Positions 53,013 to 62,027 of a stretch of DNA of 64,000 nt are shown here, piece after piece. Source of the DNA: an uncultured Prevotella sp. (lineage in GTDB: Bacteria > Bacteroidota > Bacteroidia > Bacteroidales > Bacteroidaceae); NCBI GenBank assembly GCA_900539625.1, contig UQCW01000002.1, positions 81,964-145,963 of the forward strand, given 5' to 3'. Below the pieces are notes generated by a model that had not been told where the DNA came from, did not search any database, and saw only the letters and a program-made list of their open reading frames with translations. The number at the start of each line of letters is the position of its first letter. The stretch's first letter is position 1. The position numbers were made by a program, and so were the translations under genes.

Positions 53013-54152
53013 CTATATTCTTTTTGATGCGGAAATAACCATACTCCATATTAATATTAACAAAACGAAGAATAATAACGATCCTTCTATTACGGGTTCA
53101 TCCATAGAATTTAGCATCATGGATAGATACACAGTTAATAATACTGACTTGAAAGGCGTAAGCTTTTGATGCATTGTTTTAAAAAAACATTTAATAGATA
53201 CTAACGTTGTTGTAAAGAAAAAGACAAGTGAAATCCATCCTCCAACAGCAGCTAGGTCAAGCCATAAATTATGTGCGTATTTTAATCTTTTCCAACCAAA
53301 TGGATGAGTTAAGATATTTGATAAGGCATCACTCCATAATACCGTTCGTCCACCAAATTCAGAAGCATTAGTTGTTGCACTATCTTCTCGCATTGAATAA
53401 GCGTCTATAACGTCCTTAGGTATAAGCCCAGATTTTATAATAACAAAAAAAACAATTAATAATAAAAGTGTAGTTATTATAAGTTTTGATGGTTTGAATC
53501 GCGTTGAATTGACAAATGAAAAAAGTATACATAATGCCAATAATACAAGCCCTGTACGATTTGCAAGGTGTATAATAATGAGAACCGAAATGACACAAAT
53601 AGAAAAATATAAGATTTTTTTAAATATTTTCAATCTTGAAGAGAATAATATTGAAACAAAACCAATACCTGTTGAACCCATAAGCCCATATAAGGTAGCG
53701 GCAAGTGTTGTGTCTTCTTTTCCTATATCCGAGAGTAGGCGCCTGCTTTCATTAATAAAACCAACCAAAATCATATCTTGAATTGTCAGTAGTAATGCTG
53801 GCAACAAATAGCATAAAAACATACAAAATAGAAAATTCAATCGTTGTCTGTCTTCTTGCATCCAATCCATAAGCCAACATCCAAATTTATAAAAAGAGAT
53901 AGGTGCTATTAAGGTAGATAAAAATACAAAACCACTACCAGTTCCAACTGTTGCATATTGGTTTAGACAATAAAAGCACGAAAAGAGAAAAAGACAAAAG
54001 AAAGCTTTATCATTTTTTAAATTTGTATTTATCAAAAAAAGATTAGCCAAGGAAAAAGTAAACAATAAATATATATTATCTGGCCATAACGATGTTATCA
54101 TTGTAGCAAAAAACAAAGCCAAAACAATATAATGTCTTATAGTTAATTTCAT
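53013..54152 (-). CDS. wzy: O-antigen/capsule polymerase (Wzy-like)
   Basis: The protein of 379 residues is almost wholly hydrophobic, with about ten membrane segments and a large periplasmic loop around GRTVLWSDALSNILTHPFGWKRLKYAHNLWLDLAAVGG. The conserved-looking Arg/His/Trp residues there are typical of Wzy ligase-like polymerases. It would link repeat units at the outer face of the inner membrane. The start ATG overlaps the preceding stop by one base (TAATG). The name is by function class, because Wzy sequences diverge strongly. Confidence 0.75.
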   Translation of the reverse strand: MKLTIRHYIVLALFFATMITSLWPDNIYLLFTFSLANLFLINTNLKNDKAFFCLFLFSCFYCLNQYATVGTGSGFVFLSTLIAPISFYKFGCWLMDWMQEDRQRLNFLFCMFLCYLLPALLLTIQDMILVGFINESRRLLSDIGKEDTTLAATLYGLMGSTGIGFVSILFSSRLKIFKKILYFSICVISVLIIIHLANRTGLVLLALCILFSFVNSTRFKPSKLIITTLLLLIVFFVIIKSGLIPKDVIDAYSMREDSATTNASEFGGRTVLWSDALSNILTHPFGWKRLKYAHNLWLDLAAVGGWISLVFFFTTTLVSIKCFFKTMHQKLTPFKSVLLTVYLSMMLNSMDEPVIEGSLLFFVLLILIWSMVISASKRI

Positions 54153-55408
54153 TATCTTTTACTATTAATGATGGTTTTATATATTGAAAATAAGATACTA
54201 CAATTTAAATTTGGAGAATGACGTTCTGCTGCTATAACATGCATATCAACCTGTTTCTCTGCATCTGCAAAAACCCTACATACCTTCTCCGCCAACATTT
54301 CCACTTCTTCAAAGCGATAAAGGTTTTCTTCATTTCCTTTCATCATATCTGGAATACCACCTACATAACTTGCAATACATGGAGTTCCAAGAATCTGTGC
54401 TTCACCAAGTGAATTAGGACTATTCTCTATGGTTGATGGACAAACAAACACATTCGTACGAAGATATTCTTGCTTCATTTGCTCTCCATTAAGGCTACCA
54501 GTAAATGTGACTTTATCTTCGAGAGCATTTTTATTTATCAGTCTCTTAATGTATCTTCCATATCCTGAGAGACGAAGCTTCTCTGATAAAGTGCTCGATT
54601 TTGTAATATCGGTACCTGCAATTCTAATTGATGTGTCAGGGTAATGACGCAAGATAAAAGGCATAGCCTTAAGAACTTGATGCAATCCCTTTATCGGATA
54701 TCCTGCTTGGCTTAAAAAAATGGAATGTTTATTACACTTATTGTAAATCCATCTACTACCATCATAGAAATCAGAACGTAAAGTTTCATTGCAAAAATGA
54801 TATTCTGCATTAGGGTTTATAGCCCAAACTCTTGCTTTATCCCATGAGGTGCGACCAATTATGTGTTTAGCATTCTTTATCACCTCTATTTCATAAGCAG
54901 CTCTTTGCTTGAATTGTTTTTGTCCACTCAATATACTTCCTCTAATAATATCTCTAAAGGTCAGATTTCTATATATGTCCTTTTTAGTCATTCCGTAGTA
55001 GTAGTAGTAGTAGGCAGAAGTAAGACCTTGAATAGAAATAACAACATTGTCACAACCACATGCACTCATATAGGCATATCCATGTGAACACTCTGTTCCA
55101 TGAATGTGAACGACATCTGGATTCACGTCGTTATTCACTTGCTGCCAATATTTGCAATATTCCATATTAAAATTCATATTGCCTTTTCCCATCGGAAGGA
55201 TATAATATAATATATCATGTCCTTCCAATTTAGTAAGTTTATGAACCTTTGTTGAAACTGAAGCAACAGTTAGTTTTACTTCCTTATTCTGTAGCAAAGC
55301 ATTCGCCGCTCCAAGCATCCAACCACCAGTTGCTTTAAGTTCACCCGTTCCATTCAAAAGTTGTTCTGCCTCAGGAAATAATATATTAGTAATCCAAAGA
55401 ATTTTCAT
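54152..55408 (-). CDS. Family 4 glycosyltransferase with a Tyr6 run
   Basis: The protein of 418 residues is a GT-B enzyme: SIFLSQAGYPIKGLHQVLKAM, SIRIAGTDI, VTFTGSLNGEQM and the catalytic ENSPNSLGEAQILGTPCIASYVGGIPDM. A TAC trinucleotide tract encodes six Tyr in SAYYYYYYGM (about residue 130-140). The gene overlaps the flippase gene by 23 bp and touches the polymerase gene, so all three are coupled. The tract may vary in length by codon steps. Confidence 0.82.
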   Translation of the reverse strand: MKILWITNILFPEAEQLLNGTGELKATGGWMLGAANALLQNKEVKLTVASVSTKVHKLTKLEGHDILYYILPMGKGNMNFNMEYCKYWQQVNNDVNPDVVHIHGTECSHGYAYMSACGCDNVVISIQGLTSAYYYYYYGMTKKDIYRNLTFRDIIRGSILSGQKQFKQRAAYEIEVIKNAKHIIGRTSWDKARVWAINPNAEYHFCNETLRSDFYDGSRWIYNKCNKHSIFLSQAGYPIKGLHQVLKAMPFILRHYPDTSIRIAGTDITKSSTLSEKLRLSGYGRYIKRLINKNALEDKVTFTGSLNGEQMKQEYLRTNVFVCPSTIENSPNSLGEAQILGTPCIASYVGGIPDMMKGNEENLYRFEEVEMLAEKVCRVFADAEKQVDMHVIAAERHSPNLNCSILFSIYKTIINSKR

Positions 55409-56672
55409 TGTCTTTATTTTTTATTATTTTTTTATTATATGTCGGTATTAAAAATAATAGTAGATTTATTATACTTAATATCACAAATGATAGTACAGTC
55501 ATTATTGCTCCACCACTATAAGAATATTGATGAACAAATATTGGCATAGCTAAGACAATAGCTATACTGCCTAAAATTGTAGTTATTAGATAAAAATGGG
55601 GTTTACCTCTTGCTATTGAATAATCATTAATAATATAATATATTGAATTAGTCAAACTGACTAAAGCAAAAATCCTCGCATACGGAACTGATTCCATATA
55701 TTTTCCTGCGGTCAATAACATAACAACAAATGGACAAAGTATAATAAATACTAAGACTACAGAGAATGTCAGTCCCCAACGTATCGCCACAACTCTGGCT
55801 AATTTCTTTTTGTTATTACTTATGATAGCCTCATAAGTATCTGGTTGGAATGTAGAGCTTATAGAGTTGGTAAATACTCCGAGATATGCAGCAATACTCG
55901 TTCCAACACAATAATAGCCAAACTCTGTGGTATTTCCAATACTCTCAAGAACTGATTTATCATAACCATTAGAATAATATCCAAGTGCAGCCCCTAATGC
56001 AAGAGGCCAACAAAATTGAAGGACAGGCCATAATTCGGACCTTGATGTTTCTATCTTCCAAATGTCTGAATGTTTTATGAGAATATAAATAAAAATACAA
56101 ATTTCAACAAGTAAAGGTGCTAACAGTTTTCCAAAAGCTCCCCATTTTATGAAAACAACAAATAGCAACGTGCAACATACTACAACAATTCCCCTTGTCA
56201 CAGAAATATTCATATACTCTTTACTTTTTCTTTGCATCTTATAATCTGCTAATTCCAAGTTATAGATGCCTGTAAACGGAATAGTCATTACAGCCATATA
56301 CAAGTATGGGAAAGTAGCCAATGAAGTGTCTGAAATACATTTAACATATATCAGTAGTCCCACAAGACACAATATAGACACGCCAAACGAGAAGAAAATT
56401 AAAGCTTTAAATAAAACTGCATACAAATGTCTCCTTCCATCTTCGTCAAGTTCAAAATAGCGTTTGTTATAATAATGAATCATATAAAAAGCTATTATCG
56501 GAGATATAAGAGTGCTAAACGACGTAAAATATCCTGTTATTGCAAAATCCTCTGGATCCATATTCAACGACACCAATGGATTTATCAGAAGATTAAGAAT
56601 TAATGGTATCAATGATGCACTGAAATAACGAGATATTTGTTTGCCATAATCTAAAATTTGTTTGAGTTCCAT
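55386..56672 (-). CDS. wzx: Polysaccharide flippase (Wzx-like, MOP superfamily)
   Basis: The protein of 428 residues has about 12 membrane segments and the Wzx-type beginning (SLIPLILNLLINPLVSLNMDPEDFAITGYFTSF). Central features such as FCWPLALGAALGYYSNGYDKSVLESIGN are typical of the MOP exporter group. It would flip the lipid-linked unit across the inner membrane. It ends by overlapping the glycosyltransferase gene. Confidence 0.8.
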   Translation of the reverse strand: MELKQILDYGKQISRYFSASLIPLILNLLINPLVSLNMDPEDFAITGYFTSFSTLISPIIAFYMIHYYNKRYFELDEDGRRHLYAVLFKALIFFSFGVSILCLVGLLIYVKCISDTSLATFPYLYMAVMTIPFTGIYNLELADYKMQRKSKEYMNISVTRGIVVVCCTLLFVVFIKWGAFGKLLAPLLVEICIFIYILIKHSDIWKIETSRSELWPVLQFCWPLALGAALGYYSNGYDKSVLESIGNTTEFGYYCVGTSIAAYLGVFTNSISSTFQPDTYEAIISNNKKKLARVVAIRWGLTFSVVLVFIILCPFVVMLLTAGKYMESVPYARIFALVSLTNSIYYIINDYSIARGKPHFYLITTILGSIAIVLAMPIFVHQYSYSGGAIMTVLSFVILSIINLLLFLIPTYNKKIIKNKDNENSLDY

Positions 56673-56676
56673 GTAT

Positions 56677-57606
56677 TTATCTATAACCTAAATATTTATA
56701 CAATTTTACATTATGCATCTGCTGAAGTAAGAGTTTACCTATCCATACTACTATTAAAATAAGGAAGAAAATAAGTGGAACTTTCAGATATTCAAACCAT
56801 GCTCCAAAGACCATTTGACCATGTCTATTTAGGATACTAGCAGGTACAAGATGAACCAAATATATTACATACGATAGTTTTCCTACTTCTTCACCGTATT
56901 TTATATGATAAGCTATTCTGTAGAGAACAACAAATGAACAAATAGAAACAACAACAGAGTAAAGAGAAAAGTAGGATGGTGTTTCGCTCCACACACAAAG
57001 GCTTGTAATACAAACAGCCAATGACATAAAAAACAGCTTAACATTTAAAAGTTCAATGTTATTTTGACGTATGATACGACCAGTCTGAAAATAAACATAG
57101 AAATTTAATGGATTGGTATAAGCCGTAAAGTATTCATTATATGGAATAATATTTTTTGCTGTCAAATATATAGACATCAAACTTATTAGCAAAAGTATGT
57201 AATAGTATCTATCAAAGCACCTGGAAAGGATTTTGCACCAGAAAAGCACTGGCACAAAATACAACCAACTACCACAACCATAAATCCATTTTAGAACATC
57301 CAAGACTTGTACATGAAGACTCAACAATGATATATAATTGGCAAGGAAATAACTTATAAGTCCCCACATCAAAACAGGAACAAACAAATTCCTTGCAGTC
57401 TTTATTAGATTCGTTGAACTGTTATAGTCGAAGAAACCTGAGAGTATCAGAAAGGAGGGAACACCTAACATCCCTAAGAGGTTATAAATATAGGATATCC
57501 ATTCATATGGCCCATTATATGGTACATGAGCGAAGAAGACTGTAAAAATAGCAATACCTTTTAGTCTCCATATTAAGTCTGATTTTTCTTTTTCTATCTT
57601 TTGCAT
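56677..57606 (-). CDS. Acyltransferase 3 family membrane protein
   Basis: The protein of 309 residues from ATG 57606 fits the acyltransferase-3 family: an N-terminal LIWRLKGIAIFTVFFAHV with the His of the active site and about ten membrane segments, including GVPSFLILSGFF. It would O-acetylate the polysaccharide from the cytoplasmic side. The start was chosen over a longer frame to 57639 because the upstream glycosyltransferase stop lies one base away. Confidence 0.82.
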   Translation of the reverse strand: MQKIEKEKSDLIWRLKGIAIFTVFFAHVPYNGPYEWISYIYNLLGMLGVPSFLILSGFFDYNSSTNLIKTARNLFVPVLMWGLISYFLANYISLLSLHVQVLDVLKWIYGCGSWLYFVPVLFWCKILSRCFDRYYYILLLISLMSIYLTAKNIIPYNEYFTAYTNPLNFYVYFQTGRIIRQNNIELLNVKLFFMSLAVCITSLCVWSETPSYFSLYSVVVSICSFVVLYRIAYHIKYGEEVGKLSYVIYLVHLVPASILNRHGQMVFGAWFEYLKVPLIFFLILIVVWIGKLLLQQMHNVKLYKYLGYR

Positions 57607-57607
57607 A

Positions 57608-58762
57608 CTAAATTCTTTCAGCCTTACTACAGGGACCATTTTTAGGTATTAACGCACTGTTCTTTGTTGTAAGTGCTTCAACTAACTCAAAAAAGCTTTT
57701 CGATGCGTTTTTCGGAGACCATACACTTCTCATTGTTAGAATAGCATTCTTTGCTATTTCTATTCTTCTTGAAGGATGATCCAAAAGATAAGTCACATTC
57801 TTTTCTAGCGAATCAATATCTTCAGATTTAAAGATTAATCCATTTTTACCATTTTGTATCAAAAAAGGAACAGAACCAATTAGGTTACTTGCTACAACAG
57901 CACAGCCATTGCTCATTGATTCGTTTAATACGGCTCCCCAACCTTCATTTCTATCACTCGTGAAGAGAAAAATTTCATGCTGTCTCATCTGATTTAAAAT
58001 ATCTTCATTAGGAAGATTACCACAAAAAGACACCTTATCATCCACTGCTAAGTTTTGGGCTAATTGCATAGTTGCATTCAATTCTTCACCAGAACCATAC
58101 ATATCAATGTGAAATTTATAACCTTTATCCTTTAAACGCTTTGCTAACATCACTGGTAATTCTGGATGCTTCAAGCGAAGAAAGCGTGCACACCACATTA
58201 TATGTGGTGTGCTTTCTTCGCTGGAAGCATCCAGTTTTTTACATGCTTCAAGCGGGAATTCATCCACACGAGTAAAATACCCCCATTTAAAAACTTTTCC
58301 AATGTACGCACCTATAGCATTAACATCACGGCAAGTATAAGCGCTTGCAGCCAGCATATAGAGAGGCTTTTTCCAATGGATAATATGGCATTTAAAATAA
58401 TTAATCCACGCTTTTGGCCCAGAGAGATACCATCTACGATCTTTAAACCACCGTTCTGAATACCTAAAAGTTATCTTTCCTTCTTTTATTCTATTTGTTA
58501 CATAATATTCTGGAGCAGAACCAATAATGACAACATCTGCTTCATCTGCAAGCTTTTGAGCATATTTCAATGTCTCATCACTTTCATAAGCACGTATAAT
58601 ATATGATCTATTTATGGTTGGATCATATCCTCCTTTTATTAACCATTCAGGCATTGGCTCTGTACTGATATACTTATAATCATCACCCAATAAGTTGTAG
58701 AACTCATCTGCAACTGGTGTTTGATGATGATGTACAAGATTTGTCACAAATACTAATTTCAT
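57608..58762 (-). CDS. Family 4 glycosyltransferase with a quasi-palindrome
   Basis: The protein of 384 residues is a GT-B enzyme: LVFVTNLVHHHQTPVADEFY at the start, HIMWCARFLRLKHPELPVMLAKRL in the middle, VSFCGNLPNEDIL, and the catalytic NEGWGAVLNESMSNGCAVVASNLIG. Inside the gene an inverted repeat of 33-37 bp spans 58162-58234; the reading frame remains open across it. It lies 270 bp downstream of fnlC, a gap with a folded element. Confidence 0.83.
   Translation of the reverse strand: MKLVFVTNLVHHHQTPVADEFYNLLGDDYKYISTEPMPEWLIKGGYDPTINRSYIIRAYESDETLKYAQKLADEADVVIIGSAPEYYVTNRIKEGKITFRYSERWFKDRRWYLSGPKAWINYFKCHIIHWKKPLYMLAASAYTCRDVNAIGAYIGKVFKWGYFTRVDEFPLEACKKLDASSEESTPHIMWCARFLRLKHPELPVMLAKRLKDKGYKFHIDMYGSGEELNATMQLAQNLAVDDKVSFCGNLPNEDILNQMRQHEIFLFTSDRNEGWGAVLNESMSNGCAVVASNLIGSVPFLIQNGKNGLIFKSEDIDSLEKNVTYLLDHPSRRIEIAKNAILTMRSVWSPKNASKSFFELVEALTTKNSALIPKNGPCSKAERI
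58162..58234. repeat. Long quasi-palindrome in a glycosyltransferase gene
   Basis: The 37-bp arm at 58162-58198 and the 33-bp arm at 58202-58234 are inverted copies, with one mismatch and a 4-bp insertion in the left arm, around a 3-bp centre. Confidence 0.8.
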
Positions 58763-59032
58763 ATTCTATTTATATTATGCTTTATTTTGATCGCTTCAAG
58801 AAATTTGCGCTATTATAGTTTACTTTCTTGAATTTATTTCATAATCTTTTCGGGATTGATAATTTGTATTTACATATTTCTTATTAAAAATTGCGCATGA
58901 CTAATTGATAAACAATAGAATATTTCTTTGTATTTTTCAATTAGTAAAGTATTGCAATTATTCTAATTTGTAGCTGCTGGTGGTATCGAACCACATTCTT
59001 TACAGAACAACCTGTACAACAGCTTCCATTTT
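58763..59032. other. Gap after fnlC with a compact folded element
   Basis: No gene is present. At 58973-59023 a 51-nt sequence could form a closed three-arm structure: GCTGCTG/CAACAGC ends, GTGG-TATCGAA-CCAC and ACAG-AACAAC-CTGT. The minus-strand loop TTCGATA resembles a tRNA T-loop, but the D and anticodon arms are missing. It starts ten bases after the fnlC stop. The rest is AT-rich without a recognised promoter. Confidence 0.4.
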
Positions 59033-60223
59033 TTAGAATTTGCGCCAAACCATTTTATTGACTATACCAACGTATGACTGTACGATTTTCACAACCTTAG
59101 TTGATACATTCTCATCTACATAATCAGGCACAGGGATGCCATGCTGACCGTCACTGCAAAGCTCTACAGCAGTATCTACAGCCTGAAGCAATGATTTTTC
59201 GTCGATACCAGCGATGATAAAGTCTCCCTTGTCGATAGCCTCAGGACGCTCTGTTGATGTACGGATGCAGATAGCAGGGAAAGGATGACCTACTGAGGTG
59301 AAGAAACTTGATTCTTCGGGGAGTGTACCAGAATCTGATACTACTGCAAAGGCATTCATCTGAAGACAGTTGTAGTCGTGGAAGCCAAGAGGATCATGTT
59401 GGATGACACGTGGGTCAAGTTGGAAACCTGAGGCCGCAAGGCGATTGCGAGAGCGCGGATGACAGCTGTAGAGGATGGGCATGTCGTACTTTTCTGCCAT
59501 TTTGTTAATTGCTGAGAAAAGGGACATGAAGTTCTTCTCTGTGTCGATGTTTTCTTCGCGGTGGGCAGAGAGAAGGATATACTTGCCCTTCTCCAAACCG
59601 AGACGCTGATGAACATCACTTGCCTCAATCTCAGCAAGGTTGTTGTGTAGAACTTCTGCCATTGGTGAACCTGTAACGTATGTACGTTCCTTAGGCAAAC
59701 CACAGTCTGCAAGGTAGCGACGGGCGTGCTCTGAGTATGCCATGTTAACATCACTGATGATGTCTACGATACGGCGGTTGGTCTCTTCTGGAAGACATTC
59801 GTCTTTGCAGCGGTTGCCTGCCTCCATGTGGAAAATAGGAATGTGTAGACGCTTAGCTCCGATGACGCTAAGACATGAATTGGTATCGCCTAATACCAAT
59901 ACTCCGTCTGGCTTTGTTTGTGCAAAGAGCTTATAAGAGCAGTTGATGATGTTGCCGCATGTCGCACCAAGATCATCACCTACTGCATCCATGTATACCT
60001 CAGGCTCGGCTAACTTCAGATCCTTGAAGAAGATACCGTTGAGGTTGTAGTCGTAGTTCTGGCCTGTATGGGCGAGAATAACATCAAAATACTGACGGCA
60101 TTTGTTAATAACAGCTGCGAGACGGATAATCTCGGGACGTGTGCCAACAACGATAATCAATTTTAATTTGCCGTTATCTTTAAACTTTATGTCGGAATAG
60201 TCAAATTTGGGTTGTTTGTCCAT
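59033..60223 (-). CDS. fnlC: UDP-N-acetyl-sugar 2-epimerase, FnlC/Cap5G type
   Basis: The protein of 396 residues is a non-hydrolysing UDP-sugar 2-epimerase: VVGTRPEIIRLAAVI, HTGQNYD, LVLGDTNSCL, HMEAGNRCKDECLPEETNRR and SDSGTLPEE. Beside FnlA and FnlB it is best read as FnlC, which epimerises C2 to give UDP-L-FucNAc. The reader should note that general WecB enzymes look alike; context decides here. A small acetyltransferase reading frame separates it from FnlB. Confidence 0.85.
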   Translation of the reverse strand: MDKQPKFDYSDIKFKDNGKLKLIIVVGTRPEIIRLAAVINKCRQYFDVILAHTGQNYDYNLNGIFFKDLKLAEPEVYMDAVGDDLGATCGNIINCSYKLFAQTKPDGVLVLGDTNSCLSVIGAKRLHIPIFHMEAGNRCKDECLPEETNRRIVDIISDVNMAYSEHARRYLADCGLPKERTYVTGSPMAEVLHNNLAEIEASDVHQRLGLEKGKYILLSAHREENIDTEKNFMSLFSAINKMAEKYDMPILYSCHPRSRNRLAASGFQLDPRVIQHDPLGFHDYNCLQMNAFAVVSDSGTLPEESSFFTSVGHPFPAICIRTSTERPEAIDKGDFIIAGIDEKSLLQAVDTAVELCSDGQHGIPVPDYVDENVSTKVVKIVQSYVGIVNKMVWRKF

Positions 60224-60224
60224 T

Positions 60225-60834
60225 TTATAAATTCATTTTTTGTTTTATTTTTTCTATAGCATTCACTCTCTCTGAAAAGATTTGACCATCTCTTATATAC
60301 CAAGCATCCATCGGTTTTATTATCTTAGCAGGTGCGCCTGCTATCATTATATTACCATCAACAAATGATTTATTTACAACAGAGTTTGCACCTACAGATA
60401 TATTTTTCCCTAAAGTTACCTTTGATGTTATTTTTGCACCTGTTGAAAGATATAAAGCATCACCTATATTCTTTCCGTTGTCTGATATACAAGTTGATGT
60501 ATGAAGAACACAATAATTTCCACATTTATTGCTTCCACCTACTACGATTGTGCCATAATGAGGAATTACCAATCCGTATCCAAAAGCATTGTATCCAATA
60601 GATATTCCAAGTTTCTTTCCCAACTTGTTATATCTTATTATATAATAGATGAATTTTACCCCCCCCCGAATGGCTATAATATTGACATTTTCGCATCAAT
60701 TTTAAAAACAAAAGAATATCATCTTTTAAAAATAACCTTTTAATACGTTCCTTAAATGGAAGCTTGAAATATCCTCTATTCATCATGGTGTCAGCCATGA
60801 TATAAAAAGACAATTCTCTTTTAGACTTTATCAT
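60225..60834 (-). pseudogene. Serine-acetyltransferase-like gene broken at a poly-G tract (possible phase-variable gene)
   Basis: The first frame (ATG 60834) encodes MIKSKRELSFYIMADTMMNR to HSGGG, and the second frame encodes a left-handed beta-helix transferase (GKKLGISIGYNAFGYGLVIP, HYGTIVVGGSNKCGNYCVLH, GANSVVNKSF). They meet at nine G on the minus strand (60659-60667). Eight or eleven G would join them (SGGVKFIYYIIRYNKLG) into one protein of about 202 residues. The full protein resembles serine O-acetyltransferases of capsule loci, which acetylate sugars. As sequenced the gene is off. A sequencing error in the homopolymer remains possible. Confidence 0.75.
60659..60667. repeat. C9/G9 homopolymer at the frameshift site
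   Basis: Nine consecutive C on the plus strand lie exactly where the acetyltransferase frame breaks. Such tracts slip readily during replication. Confidence 0.85.
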
Positions 60835-62020
60835 AATATGTATCGGGCTTATTAGGGTCGAATATCTCGTTACAGTACATTACTGTAACCAAGTCTTCGG
60901 TGTCGGAGAGGTTTACGATGTTGTGTGTGTAACCAGGAAGCATGATGACAGACTGGATTTTGTCGCCACTTACTTCATAGTTCAACACCTCGTCTGTGCC
61001 TTCCTTGCGGAGCTGAATAAGTCCATGACCTGCTACAACAATAAACTGTTCCCACTTGGTGTTATGCCAATGCTCTCCTTTTGTGATACCAGGCTTTGAG
61101 ATATTGATGCTTACCTGACCACAGTTGAGAGTGTGTACCAATTCTGTAAATGAGCCACGAGGGTCTACATTCATTTTCAAGTCGAAGATAGCCTTGTCCT
61201 TGGGCAAATAGCTAAGGAATGTGCTGTATAGACGCTTAGCGAATGAGTCGGCAGGTATTTCTGGAATCATCAATGTCTTGGGCATGTCGGCAAACTTATG
61301 GAGTAAGTCTACTATTTCACCAAGGGTTGCCTTGTGGGTGATAGGACAATAGCAGTACCTACCATCTGCTGAAGGAAGTACTTCAAGTCCCTCAAACTCA
61401 CAATGATGTTCCTCACCTTTTAATGCGTGAATCATCTCGTCAACAAGGTCGTCGATGTAAAGCAGTTCAAGTTCTACACTTGGGTCGTTGACGGTGATGG
61501 GGAGGTCGTTGGCTATGTTATTACAGAATGTTGCTACGGCACTATTATAGTTAGGACGGCACCATTTACCATAGAGATTTGGGAAACGGTAGACCAATAC
61601 CTTGGCTCCTGTCTCCTTGCCATATTCAAGGAACAAATCCTCACCAGCTTTCTTACTTCTCCCATACTCACTGTTACCGAAGCGTCCAGTCAAGGATGCT
61701 TGCTGTGAGCTGGAGAGCATAACAGGACAGTTGTTACCATGAGCTTTAAGGGTGTCGAGCAAAGTAGAGGCGAAACCGAAGTTGCCCTTCATAAACTCGT
61801 CGTTGTCCTTGGGACGGTTTACACCGGCAAGGTTGAACACGAAGTCACATTCCTTGCACCATTGATCAAGCTGCTCGGGTGTAGAGTCGAGGTCGTACTC
61901 GAAGACCTCATCAATTGTGAGGTCTCCGTAGCAGCGAGCCTTGCCGTCTTTTATATTGTTGAGTTGAGCGCAAAGGTTTTTACCAACAAAACCTTTGGCA
62001 CCAGTTACTAATATCTTCAT
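60821..62020 (-). CDS. fnlB: FnlB/Cap5F-type reductase with C-terminal cupin
   Basis: From ATG 62020 the protein of 399 residues has an N-terminal SDR domain (MKILVTGAKGFVGKNL, NLAGVNRP, EYGRSKKAGEDL) and a C-terminal cupin (ITKGEHWHNTKWEQFIVVAGHG, YTHNIVNLSD). Cap5F has this architecture: the cupin helps epimerise C3 and the SDR reduces C4 with NADPH. The product feeds FnlC. The longer frame to 62053 overlaps FnlA's stop and lacks the SDR start. It overlaps the broken acetyltransferase frame by 14 bp. Confidence 0.9.
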   Translation of the reverse strand: MKILVTGAKGFVGKNLCAQLNNIKDGKARCYGDLTIDEVFEYDLDSTPEQLDQWCKECDFVFNLAGVNRPKDNDEFMKGNFGFASTLLDTLKAHGNNCPVMLSSSQQASLTGRFGNSEYGRSKKAGEDLFLEYGKETGAKVLVYRFPNLYGKWCRPNYNSAVATFCNNIANDLPITVNDPSVELELLYIDDLVDEMIHALKGEEHHCEFEGLEVLPSADGRYCYCPITHKATLGEIVDLLHKFADMPKTLMIPEIPADSFAKRLYSTFLSYLPKDKAIFDLKMNVDPRGSFTELVHTLNCGQVSINISKPGITKGEHWHNTKWEQFIVVAGHGLIQLRKEGTDEVLNYEVSGDKIQSVIMLPGYTHNIVNLSDTEDLVTVMYCNEIFDPNKPDTYYDKV

Positions 62021-62027
62021 ATGCTTA

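Noticed and set aside
58973..59023. Possible complete tRNA gene
   Set aside because: Only 51 nt lie between the closing stems and the D and anticodon arms are missing.
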